From contig JBNJEH010000104.1 in the NCBI GenBank assembly GCA_051745635.1, positions 1-6,188 of the forward strand: 6,188 bases of DNA, read 5' to 3'. Under the pieces are notes generated by a model that searched no databases, was not told the DNA's origin, and saw only the letters and a program-made list of their open reading frames with translations. The stretch comes from Brumimicrobium sp051745635. GTDB taxonomy: Bacteria > Bacteroidota > Bacteroidia > Flavobacteriales_D > Crocinitomicaceae. The first letter of the stretch is position 1. Each line of letters opens with the position of its first letter. Position numbers and translations under genes: made by a program. Of the stretch, positions 1 through 6,089 are shown piece by piece.

Positions 1-26
1 GTCGTCGTTTTCTTTGTCGTCGTTTT
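1..26 (-). repeat. short direct repeat in the Lys/Thr tail of the DUF5606 gene
   Basis: On the plus strand GTCGTCGTTTT occurs at 1-11 and again at 16-26, separated by CTTT. The unit is 15 bp (five codons), so a gain or loss of one unit keeps the frame and changes only the number of Lys-Lys-Thr-Thr-Thr blocks. The array touches the window edge, so its full length cannot be seen. Confidence 0.7.
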
Positions 27-560
27 TTTGGTGGATGATTGCTGTCCGTCTTTTTTTGAAGTCGCAGCTTTTTTCCCGCTTTTTTTCGCCGGTTGTTTTT
101 TCTCCGTTTTCTCTGATAGTTCCTCTTTTTGCGCTTCCTGCTTAGATTCTGGCGCTTCCGCATCTTCTTCCTCCTCCTCTAATTCCAAAATTCCGGCTTT
201 ATGAAGAATATTGTACCATTGAAATAATTTCTTGATGTCCGATGGATAAACGCGATCCTCGTCGTAATCGGGAAGAACCTCGAGCAAGTACTCCGTCAAT
301 TTATTTAAACTTTCTTTGTGCGAGAGTGTTTGTCCGCCTTCTTCTTTTTTATAAATCGACTCATACACTTCTTTCAGCGGTATATCCTCTTCATAGGTAT
401 AAATACTAATATCATCCAATGCCGAAATGCGGTCAGTTGAATAGGCCGGCAGCCGTTTGCCATCAATCAGCGATTCCACGATAATGTTGTTTTTCGCTTG
501 AGCAACGACTTTGTAAAGTCCAGGTTTCCCTGAAATTGAAATAACACCTGATAAATCCAT
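1..560 (-). CDS. DUF5606 domain protein, 3' end cut off by the window
   Basis: This partial gene reads from ATG at 560-558 leftward with no stop, giving 186 complete codons before the left edge. The N-terminus (MDLSGVISISGKPGLYKVVA, residues 1-20) followed by a VESLIDGKR segment (28-36) and an ALDDISIYTYEED segment (47-59) matches my memory of the DUF5606 family, a conserved Bacteroidota protein of unknown function. Residues about 1-125 form the compact conserved part, ending near an FQWYNILHKAGIL helix. An acidic run (EEEEED, 128-133) follows, then a low-complexity tail rich in Lys, Thr, Ser and Gln from about 138 onward. There is no signal peptide, so it should be cytoplasmic. The start is favoured because it matches the family N-terminus and lies about 21 nt after a promoter-like TATTTTTG. 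The gene starts 54 nt after the stop of the upstream protease, on the same strand. The biochemical function is unknown; the basic tail could bind nucleic acid, but that is speculation. Confidence 0.88.
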   Translation of the reverse strand, partial: MDLSGVISISGKPGLYKVVAQAKNNIIVESLIDGKRLPAYSTDRISALDDISIYTYEEDIPLKEVYESIYKKEEGGQTLSHKESLNKLTEYLLEVLPDYDEDRVYPSDIKKLFQWYNILHKAGILELEEEEEDAEAPESKQEAQKEELSEKTEKKQPAKKSGKKAATSKKDGQQSSTKKTTTKKTT

Positions 561-581
561 ATATTTTGTTTTATGAAGTTT

Positions 582-610
582 CAAAAATAGCAAGATTACT
601 TTAAGCGCAA
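582..610 (-). promoter_or_regulatory. Bacteroidota-type promoter for the DUF5606 gene
   Basis: Read on the minus strand, TTG at 610-608 is followed after 18 nt by TATTTTTG at 589-582. This is an exact match to the TAnnTTTG -7 consensus of Bacteroidota primary sigma factors, with a normal distance to the -33 TTG. Transcription would start near 575-577, giving a leader of about 16 nt. The -33 element lies only 4 nt past the stop codon of the upstream protease gene. The site was recognised by eye; no transcript evidence is available. Confidence 0.6.
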
Positions 611-614
611 GTAT

Positions 615-3158
615 CTAGCGAAGTAAAATCTTCCGTTGAAAATTGCCCTCGTTCGTCTGAACTTTCAGCAAATAAATTCCCGGCGCGTATCCTGAAAGGT
701 TTGTACTCCACTCCTTTCCTTCCACCCTTTCATTGTGCACCACTTTACCGCGAAGCGAATGCAATGTAATTTTTTCCAGCGTTCCACGTTCAAAATTCAG
801 ATGTACAACTCCATTGGTCGGGTTGGGAAATAAACGCAATTCACCCGATTGTTCTTCCCCCAGAGAAAGCGTCCATTCGAAAGCGGGCGAAAAACTTTTA
901 CATCCATCTTCTCCCGCTACAGCAACACTGTAAAAACCGACGGTATCCGGGTAGATCACTTGAAAAGTGTCTCCAACGAGAGGCGAATCGTTTAAAAACC
1001 ATTGATAATTGGGAGCTGCAGAAGCTACCAAACTATTTTCAACTTGCGCAATTGACGAATTGGGCAACGGACTTCCCTGCACGATGATCATTGTATCTGA
1101 TATCACATCGCAGTTTTGCATGTTCTGCCCCGTCACAAAAACCGTATCAGGCTGTGTTACGGTTATTTGACTCGTGGTCGCCCCGTTCGACCAATTATAA
1201 CTCGACAGTGGTAAATTAGTAGACAATTCGACAGGAACCTGACAGATTGCAGTATCTCCTACAATTTGTAATCCTCCATTGGATTCTTTCATGAGTTTAA
1301 AGGCATCCACTTTACCGTCTCCATAACGCAAATTTGGCGTTGCCCCCGTCTGATTATCACTTTTAGCCGTTGCCTGAAGGTCGGCCATAAAATCGCTCCA
1401 GCTCGCCTGATTGCATTTTTCCAGATAGAGTGCCGCAATACCGGCAACCGTAGGGGCAGCCATCGATGTTCCGCCATTTCTCACATGATAGCCACCACTG
1501 TCGACCACACCATTGTACGCCGGATCATTCAGCATCCAGGTCGGACCACTTCCCAGCGTCACATCACCTGCCGCGGAGATATCGGGCTTCACTTGCCCCA
1601 TGCGGTTTGGTCCCCTGCTCGACGATGGCGCTATTTTCCCCGGTGTCGTCATATCACTGGGGTAGTACTGGTTTCCATTTTTATCAATATGCCCGAGGCG
1701 CCCCCTCAAATTACCAACGGAAACGACTTCGGGAGCACAGTTCCAGGAAGACACAATCGACTGCGCATTGTCGGGCAGTACATAATTGACGATAGGCGGA
1801 TAATCCTGAGCAGAGGGAACAGCAGAAACAATCTTATTCAGTCCTATGAATTCACCACTCCACAAATCATACATTCCACTTCCAGTCGTCGAAAAGCGCA
1901 TCCTGTAATTCGTGGAATCCACTTGTGAGAAAAAGACCTGCATGTGAAAGTTGTCCGCTTCGTATTCCGTATAAATTTCAAGCGTAGCTATACGATCGTT
2001 ATTGGCATTGCGCAAGGTATCATAAACAGTGGTCCCCATGTTATTTTGTGCTTGTCGAAAAACAGTTGTTGCACGATTTGCGTAATCAGGTCCGGGTTGA
2101 TTCGCTCCAAGCGCATATTCAAAATCAGCATCGCTGGTATCTGCCCAGACATCAAAAAAGACAGTGTTATTTCCGAACGTGCCCGAAGGATTGTTCTCAA
2201 ACCATATAAAATTGGTGTCCGCTGGTGTCATCGATTGTCTGGCGTGGTAGGGTTGCTTATTGCCGGAATTTCCAGCCGCAGCGACAACAATGCGTCCGTT
2301 TTTCTCGTTGAGCAATGTCGAAATCAATGCACCGGCTGGATCTTTTCCGTCATGACTTCCGAGATAACTCCCCACACTTAAATTAATTACGGCAGGTTTT
2401 CCCAGGCTGTCGGCTACGCTAAAAATATAATCGCAAGCATCGGCAACAGTTAAGGTCCAGTTCGGCAAATTGAAATTCGTCTCTACCACAATGATATCCG
2501 TTTCGGGCGCCATTCCTTTATTGGTGCCGTTGGCCAATCCGTTTCCCGCAGCCTTTCCCGTCACAGAAGTCCCGTGACCAGAACTTTCCTCATTACTCGT
2601 AATCGTACCATTGTTGATTTGAGATGCGTACCAAACTTGCCCGTAATTGTAAGGAGATGGAACTTGAGTCGGATTGGAAATCGAATGATCCCAGTAGCGA
2701 ATAACGCGACTATCACCCTGCAAATCTATAAAATCAGGATGGGTATGATCGAGGCCCTGATCGACTACACCAAGAATAACATCCTTACCCGTATAACCCT
2801 GTGGCAACGGAGCGAGTCCGTCATGCACCTGATTGACGCGGTGCATCTTGCGCGCGGTATCATCCAGCGCCGCGGGCGGTGCATATTCGAAATGAAAGTC
2901 CGCGATACTCCCGGCAGCGTACAGGCTGTCCATTTTTGAAAGCGTCGTAGTAAAATAAATAAACGAAGATGTCGTTCTTTTGACGGAAATATTTGAAGCG
3001 CGGAGAAGTTGTTCATTCTCCGAACTATTAGCAATAGTAAAAGGTGCTTTTTTCCCCCGCGACGCCTCTGAAACGGCCGAAAATTGAAATTTCTGACCAT
3101 AGGAGAAACAACAGAATTGCAGGAATATGATAAAATATATGTATTTTTGGAACACCAT
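615..3158 (-). CDS. Secreted subtilisin-family (S8) serine protease with T9SS sorting domain
   Basis: This 847-residue endopeptidase precursor is predicted to act at the cell surface or outside the cell. A Sec signal peptide occupies residues 1-21, with likely cleavage SYG|Q. A propeptide-like region runs to about 115. The S8 catalytic domain spans about 118-625. Its triad is visible: Asp133 (VVDQG), His195 (SGHGTS) and Ser565 (GGTSMAAP), with oxyanion Asn297 (AAAGNSG). Asn297 and Ser565 are 268 residues apart against about 66 in subtilisin BPN', so about 200 extra residues, mostly beta-like (about 305-465), are inserted there. Two Ig-like modules follow (about 630-695 and 697-762), then a type A T9SS sorting domain. 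A CAT (minus-strand ATG) at 3158-3156 directly precedes the signal peptide. The gene is divergent from the second protease, with 115 bp between starts. I found no clear promoter or terminator for it. The substrate is unknown. All key residues are present, so it is probably active. Confidence 0.95.
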   Translation of the reverse strand: MVFQKYIYFIIFLQFCCFSYGQKFQFSAVSEASRGKKAPFTIANSSENEQLLRASNISVKRTTSSFIYFTTTLSKMDSLYAAGSIADFHFEYAPPAALDDTARKMHRVNQVHDGLAPLPQGYTGKDVILGVVDQGLDHTHPDFIDLQGDSRVIRYWDHSISNPTQVPSPYNYGQVWYASQINNGTITSNEESSGHGTSVTGKAAGNGLANGTNKGMAPETDIIVVETNFNLPNWTLTVADACDYIFSVADSLGKPAVINLSVGSYLGSHDGKDPAGALISTLLNEKNGRIVVAAAGNSGNKQPYHARQSMTPADTNFIWFENNPSGTFGNNTVFFDVWADTSDADFEYALGANQPGPDYANRATTVFRQAQNNMGTTVYDTLRNANNDRIATLEIYTEYEADNFHMQVFFSQVDSTNYRMRFSTTGSGMYDLWSGEFIGLNKIVSAVPSAQDYPPIVNYVLPDNAQSIVSSWNCAPEVVSVGNLRGRLGHIDKNGNQYYPSDMTTPGKIAPSSSRGPNRMGQVKPDISAAGDVTLGSGPTWMLNDPAYNGVVDSGGYHVRNGGTSMAAPTVAGIAALYLEKCNQASWSDFMADLQATAKSDNQTGATPNLRYGDGKVDAFKLMKESNGGLQIVGDTAICQVPVELSTNLPLSSYNWSNGATTSQITVTQPDTVFVTGQNMQNCDVISDTMIIVQGSPLPNSSIAQVENSLVASAAPNYQWFLNDSPLVGDTFQVIYPDTVGFYSVAVAGEDGCKSFSPAFEWTLSLGEEQSGELRLFPNPTNGVVHLNFERGTLEKITLHSLRGKVVHNERVEGKEWSTNLSGYAPGIYLLKVQTNEGNFQRKILLR
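618..842 (-). other. Type A C-terminal sorting domain of T9SS (in the 847-residue protease)
   Basis: Residues about 773-847 begin with LRLFPNPTNGVVHL and end with YAPGIYLLKVQT followed by a basic RKILLR terminus. This is the classic layout of the type IX secretion C-terminal signal (TIGR04183-like): an FPNP start, a central LHSLRGKVV strand pair and a PGIYLLKV strand near the end. In this family the domain directs passage through the outer-membrane translocon and is normally cleaved off, leaving the protein released or surface-attached. It implies that the organism encodes a T9SS elsewhere. Confidence 0.93.
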
Positions 3159-3171
3159 TTGTATAAGTTAG

Positions 3172-3187
3172 CATCCTGTAACGGATG
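3172..3187. repeat. small inverted repeat, 5-bp arms
   Basis: CATCC (3172-3176) and GGATG (3183-3187) are perfect complements around the 6-nt loop TGTAAC. The element lies 14 nt upstream of the minus-strand protease start. Its right arm shares 3185-3187 with the next inverted repeat, so the two stems could not form together. With arms this short, chance is a real alternative. Confidence 0.3.
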
Positions 3188-3203
3188 AATTTATTTAATT
3201 CAT
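3185..3203. repeat. 7-bp inverted repeat in the divergent protease intergenic region
   Basis: ATGAATT (3185-3191) and AATTCAT (3197-3203) are perfect complements around TATTT. The flanking bases (G on both sides) do not extend the pairing. Its position between two divergent genes would suit a regulator operator. It is AT-rich and too weak for a terminator, and I cannot assign a binding protein. Confidence 0.4.
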
Positions 3204-3226
3204 GGAATAAATATCGCAATTTTGAG

Positions 3227-3254
3227 TTGTTTTTTCAAATTTTGCGGTACTTTG
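3227..3254 (+). promoter_or_regulatory. Probable promoter of the 537-residue protease
   Basis: TTG at 3227-3229 (with a further TTTG at 3221-3224) is followed after 17 nt by GTACTTTG at 3247-3254. The TTTG half of the Bacteroidota -7 element is intact, but the TA is displaced by one base compared with TAnnTTTG, so this is an imperfect match. Transcription would begin near 3260, leaving about 14 nt of AT-rich leader before ATG at 3274. That is similar to the leader predicted for the DUF5606 gene. No Shine-Dalgarno sequence is present. Confidence 0.45.
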
Positions 3255-3273
3255 TAAAGATAAAATAAGAAAT

Positions 3274-4887
3274 ATGAAGAAATTATTGTTAAAAATACTA
3301 CTTCCCATAGCGATCGGAGGTTATTTTTCAACTGCCCAGGCGCAGCAAGCAGAGGACGTAGACGAAGATGTGTTGAACTGGTACAATACCAAGAAAACAG
3401 GTATGTCTACCGATAAAGCGTACAGAAAATTAAGAAGAATCAAACCGGATACGGTTCTCGTAGCCATCATCGATTCCGGAATTGATATTGAGCACGAAGA
3501 TCTTCAGGGTGTCATCTGGACGAACTCCGACGAAATTCCGGGGAATGGGAAAGATGATGACAACAACGGTTATGTAGACGACATCCACGGCTGGAACTAC
3601 CTCGGAAATGCAGATGGCGAAAACCAGGGACCGGCTCGTTTGAATGTTACGCGCATCTACGCTCAGTTAAAGCCAAAGTTTGACAGCATTGATTCCAGTG
3701 CGATTACAAAGGCGCAGCGAGAAGACTACGAATTGTACCTCGAAGTAAAAGAAGAGGTTGAAAGCAGTATTGAGCGCTTTGAGCAGACAATCGAACAGAC
3801 GAAGCAATTTCGGGACAACATGCTTCCTTCACTACCTAAAATGATCGGAAACATGATGGATAAGGAAGATTACACTTTAGAAGATCTCGAAGAATGGGAG
3901 CCGGAAGACGCGCAGGGAAAACAAATGAAGCGCGTAGGAATTCAATTGAAAAAAGGGAAACTGAACGCTGAAGTCCTCGACGATCAAATTGAGCAGATTC
4001 AGGGTATGATTGATCATCATTATAATGTCGACTATGACGACCGCAGCTTGATTGGTGATGACCCTTACGATATGACTGACACTGATTATGGGAACAACGA
4101 TGTTGTAGGTGTCGGACCTGTTCACGGCACTCATGTCGGTGGTATTGTCGCTGCGAAACGAGGAAATGAACTGGGTGGAGATGGAGTTGCTGACAATGTT
4201 CGGTTGATGGCGCTTCGTGCAGTACCCGATGGCGATGAGTTTGATAAGGACATCGCTTTGGCCATTCGTTACGCCGTAGACAACGGTGCTGACGTTATCA
4301 ACGGTTCATTTGGAAAATCCTACTCGAGCATGCCAGAAGCCGTCTATGAAGCGATGATGTACGCTCAGGAAAACGATGTTTTGTTCGTTCATGCTGCTGG
4401 AAACTCGGCTGAAAATTTAGGAGAGGAAAGCAACTTCCCTGCCGTACAATACGAATTTCAGGAAGAGCCATTTACACATCTATTGACCATTGGCGCTTCT
4501 ACACGAGAACACGATGAAGAACTCGCAGCGCGATTCTCGAACTACGGTGATGAAGAGGTTGATATCTTCGCTCCCGGTAATGAAATCTACAGTACGATTC
4601 CGCAGAGTGAGTACAAAATACTTCAGGGAACTTCCATGGCGTCACCAATGGTTGCCGGAGTAGCAGCATTGTTGAAAGGTTATTTCCCCGAATTTACGAT
4701 GTTAGAGATTAAAGATATTATTATTGAAACGGGAGATGATTTTGCAGATACTGATCAAAAAATACCTGGTGGTGATGAATTGGTCAAGTTTGGTACATTG
4801 TCGCGCACTGGAAAAGTGGTCAACGTCAAACAAGCTGTTAAAGCTGCGAAAAAACTACAACGCAAAAAGAAAAGAGGAAAAGATTAG
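3274..4887 (+). CDS. Secreted subtilisin-family (S8) serine protease with long helical insert
   Basis: This is a 537-residue endopeptidase precursor. Residues 1-23 form a Sec signal peptide (KK start, hydrophobic core, cleavage near AQA|Q). The catalytic residues are Asp67 (IIDSG), His284 (VHGTHVGG) and Ser454 (GTSMASP), with oxyanion Asn377 (HAAGNS). Asp67 and His284 are 217 residues apart against 32 in subtilisin BPN'. The extra stretch holds an Asp/Asn-rich DDDNNGYVDD loop (94-103) that looks calcium-binding, followed by mostly helical charged sequence (about 144-250, possible coiled coil at 146-180). From memory, such an insert with the same flanking motifs recurs in a Bacteroidota S8 subfamily, so it is probably a family trait. 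There is little propeptide between the signal peptide and the catalytic start. The C-terminus is a basic KKLQRKKKRGKD tail with no T9SS domain, suggesting a periplasmic or membrane-associated location. The gene is divergent from the larger protease and closed by a strong terminator. Substrate unknown. Confidence 0.94.
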   Translation: MKKLLLKILLPIAIGGYFSTAQAQQAEDVDEDVLNWYNTKKTGMSTDKAYRKLRRIKPDTVLVAIIDSGIDIEHEDLQGVIWTNSDEIPGNGKDDDNNGYVDDIHGWNYLGNADGENQGPARLNVTRIYAQLKPKFDSIDSSAITKAQREDYELYLEVKEEVESSIERFEQTIEQTKQFRDNMLPSLPKMIGNMMDKEDYTLEDLEEWEPEDAQGKQMKRVGIQLKKGKLNAEVLDDQIEQIQGMIDHHYNVDYDDRSLIGDDPYDMTDTDYGNNDVVGVGPVHGTHVGGIVAAKRGNELGGDGVADNVRLMALRAVPDGDEFDKDIALAIRYAVDNGADVINGSFGKSYSSMPEAVYEAMMYAQENDVLFVHAAGNSAENLGEESNFPAVQYEFQEEPFTHLLTIGASTREHDEELAARFSNYGDEEVDIFAPGNEIYSTIPQSEYKILQGTSMASPMVAGVAALLKGYFPEFTMLEIKDIIIETGDDFADTDQKIPGGDELVKFGTLSRTGKVVNVKQAVKAAKKLQRKKKRGKD

Positions 4888-4908
4888 TAGCCTTTTCAAT
4901 TGATGAAT

Positions 4909-4939
4909 AAAAGGGTGCTTCATTTTGGGCACCCTTTTT
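4909..4939 (+). terminator. Rho-independent terminator after the 537-residue protease
   Basis: AAAAGGGTGC (4909-4918) pairs perfectly with GCACCCTTTT (4929-4938) around a 10-nt loop, and a fifth T follows at 4939. The stem has a GC-rich core and ends in a T run, as expected for an intrinsic terminator. It begins 21 nt after the protease stop and ends only 16 nt before the next start codon. The A-run on the left arm gives a T-run on the other strand, so it might also work in reverse, though no minus-strand gene runs into it. Confidence 0.87.
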
Positions 4940-4955
4940 GCTGTATTAAAGCGCA

Positions 4956-6041
4956 ATGAAACGAACTTTTACATTTACTCTGGTCCTTCTCTGTTCCTTC
5001 AGCACTGTCTGGGGGCAAAAAGTATTTCCATTTATTGACAATATGGAATATTTGAGAAGTTTTCAAAACGGTGTGGAACGGCAAGTTGACTATCTGCGCC
5101 CCGTTCACGTCAAATATTCGGAAGAAATCATCGCTTATATAGACAACAAGAAGGATTTTTTCATTTACGACGGCAATGACAAGCAGAAAATGACGGGCCT
5201 TGCCAACGATTTTAAAATTGGAATTGAAATCGCTGCGTGGAATACGGGGCCTATCGTTTCGGTTTGGGATGGCGGAAAAAAACAAGTACTTACGCAATTC
5301 GGCGGACGCTATGAAGTCAGTGACAGCCTCGTGGTCTTTGAAGACCGCAGAGACAATGCCATTCGCGTTTATTACAATGATTCCATACACGATTTATATT
5401 ACAGTGTGAGCAACCTGCGTTTTCCCAGTGCGATAGGAAGTAATACCGTAGCCTATATTGGTAACGGAAATGTACATTATGCATTTGTTGCGGGTGAAAT
5501 CCTGGAAATCGGCGTCATCAACGATTCGGTGAATTACAAACCCGGCGGGAATATCATCGCTTTTAACGATCCTTTTCACCAGTCATTTACCGTCTGTCAT
5601 CCCAACGAAATCCTCGACGTGGAACCCATTACTGTCAACGACTATAAAGTCGGCTACAACGCAGTTGTCTATCGCGACAGAAACAACAATTTGCGCGGCT
5701 ACATCGATGATGAACTCGTGGATTTGAGTAGTTATTCTGCCAAATTTTATGAAGTATTCAGGGACATCGTAGTGTGGGGAGAAAACGGTATGTTTTACGC
5801 CTATTACGAAGGTCAAAAATACGAGCTTGCCAACTACATTCCCGAAGACTTTAAATTGCGCGATGGTATCGTCGCTTTTCGCAACCTCAATGGCGGCGTC
5901 TCTGCATTTCACGATGGAGAAGTCAACATTGTCAGCAATCTCACTCAGGCACCCTTTGAAGTAAACGGCAGCACTATTCGCGTAAAAGTAAATCGCGGAA
6001 ATTATATCTTTTACAAGAATGGTAAAACCCATCAGCATTAA
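4956..6041 (+). CDS. Uncharacterised secreted protein made of about ten tandem 35-residue repeats
   Basis: I do not recognise this 361-residue protein as a named family. Residues 1-20 are a Sec signal peptide (MKRTFTFTLVLLCSFSTVWG, cleavage before Gln21). Cys13 is not in a valid lipobox because Leu precedes it, so it is not a lipoprotein. The mature part appears to consist entirely of about ten degenerate tandem units. Each has a strand like IVVW or IVAF, a short Asp/Asn turn, an aromatic strand such as FYAYY, an [D/N/E]G[E/K] turn and a strand ending near Leu or Val. Four short strands per about 35 residues suggest beta-propeller blades, but this is inference. I see no catalytic motif, transmembrane segment or T9SS sorting domain, so it is probably periplasmic, or exported by an unseen route. 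The only Cys in the mature chain is Cys214. The gene lies 68 nt after the protease stop, beyond a terminator, and I found no convincing promoter of its own. It could be a ligand-binding or scaffold protein. Confidence 0.85.
   Translation: MKRTFTFTLVLLCSFSTVWGQKVFPFIDNMEYLRSFQNGVERQVDYLRPVHVKYSEEIIAYIDNKKDFFIYDGNDKQKMTGLANDFKIGIEIAAWNTGPIVSVWDGGKKQVLTQFGGRYEVSDSLVVFEDRRDNAIRVYYNDSIHDLYYSVSNLRFPSAIGSNTVAYIGNGNVHYAFVAGEILEIGVINDSVNYKPGGNIIAFNDPFHQSFTVCHPNEILDVEPITVNDYKVGYNAVVYRDRNNNLRGYIDDELVDLSSYSAKFYEVFRDIVVWGENGMFYAYYEGQKYELANYIPEDFKLRDGIVAFRNLNGGVSAFHDGEVNIVSNLTQAPFEVNGSTIRVKVNRGNYIFYKNGKTHQH
5022..6038 (+). repeat. Protein-level tandem repeats in the 361-residue secreted protein
   Basis: Aligned by hand, the cores of the units begin at residues 23, 58, 92, 125, 164, 200, 236, 271, 305 and 341, giving spacings of 35, 34, 33, 39, 36, 36, 35, 34 and 36. 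Good examples are IIAYIDNKKDFFIYDGNDKQ (58-77), IVVWGENGMFYAYYEGQKYE (271-290) and IVAFRNLNGGVSAFHDGEV (305-323). The first unit is the most divergent; its FIDN at 26-29 aligns with YIDN at 61-64, exactly 35 residues apart. The repeats are conserved in protein pattern, not as DNA copies, so the duplication is old. Confidence 0.75.
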
Positions 6042-6089
6042 CCGGCATTCTCTGACTTTCGTGAACCATTGACAAGGAGCTCAGCCCGG
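6042..6089. other. Short gap after the repeat-protein gene, no clear signal
   Basis: The 48 bp after the repeat-protein stop contain no convincing hairpin with a T run on either strand and no TAnnTTTG element. The GAGCTC at 6078-6083 is only a six-base palindrome. If the minus-strand frame to the right is real, this is a convergent gap lacking a recognisable intrinsic terminator. Confidence 0.4.

Noticed and set aside
1466..2381. Plus-strand open frames of about 107, 147 and 145 codons opposite the T9SS protease.
   Set aside because: They run antisense through the conserved catalytic domain, have unusual His/Arg/Ile-rich composition and no family match, so they are shadows of the protease.
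3028..3219. A 63-codon minus-strand frame spanning the divergent intergenic region.
   Set aside because: It overlaps the protease signal peptide in another frame. The protease reading has a clear signal peptide and family match, so this frame is incidental.
3255..3262. TATCTTTA on the minus strand as a -7 element for the T9SS protease.
   Set aside because: It differs from TAnnTTTG at the important last base and has no TTG at the expected distance upstream (around 3280-3290), so I did not call a promoter.
4944..4951. TATTAAAG before the repeat-protein gene as a -7 element.
   Set aside because: Only the TA and final G match the consensus, and the predicted start of transcription would fall at or past the ATG.
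4956..5015. Lipoprotein signal in the repeat protein, based on Cys13.
   Set aside because: The residues before the Cys are Val-Leu-Leu. A lipobox needs a small residue directly before the Cys, while a normal signal peptidase I site is present at VWG|Q.
4920..6038. Three long minus-strand open frames (156, 61 and 151 codons) that together cover nearly all of the repeat-protein gene.
   Set aside because: They lie in different frames opposite a gene with a signal peptide and regular repeats. Their products lack recognisable motifs. The openness is best explained by the codon composition of the plus-strand gene.
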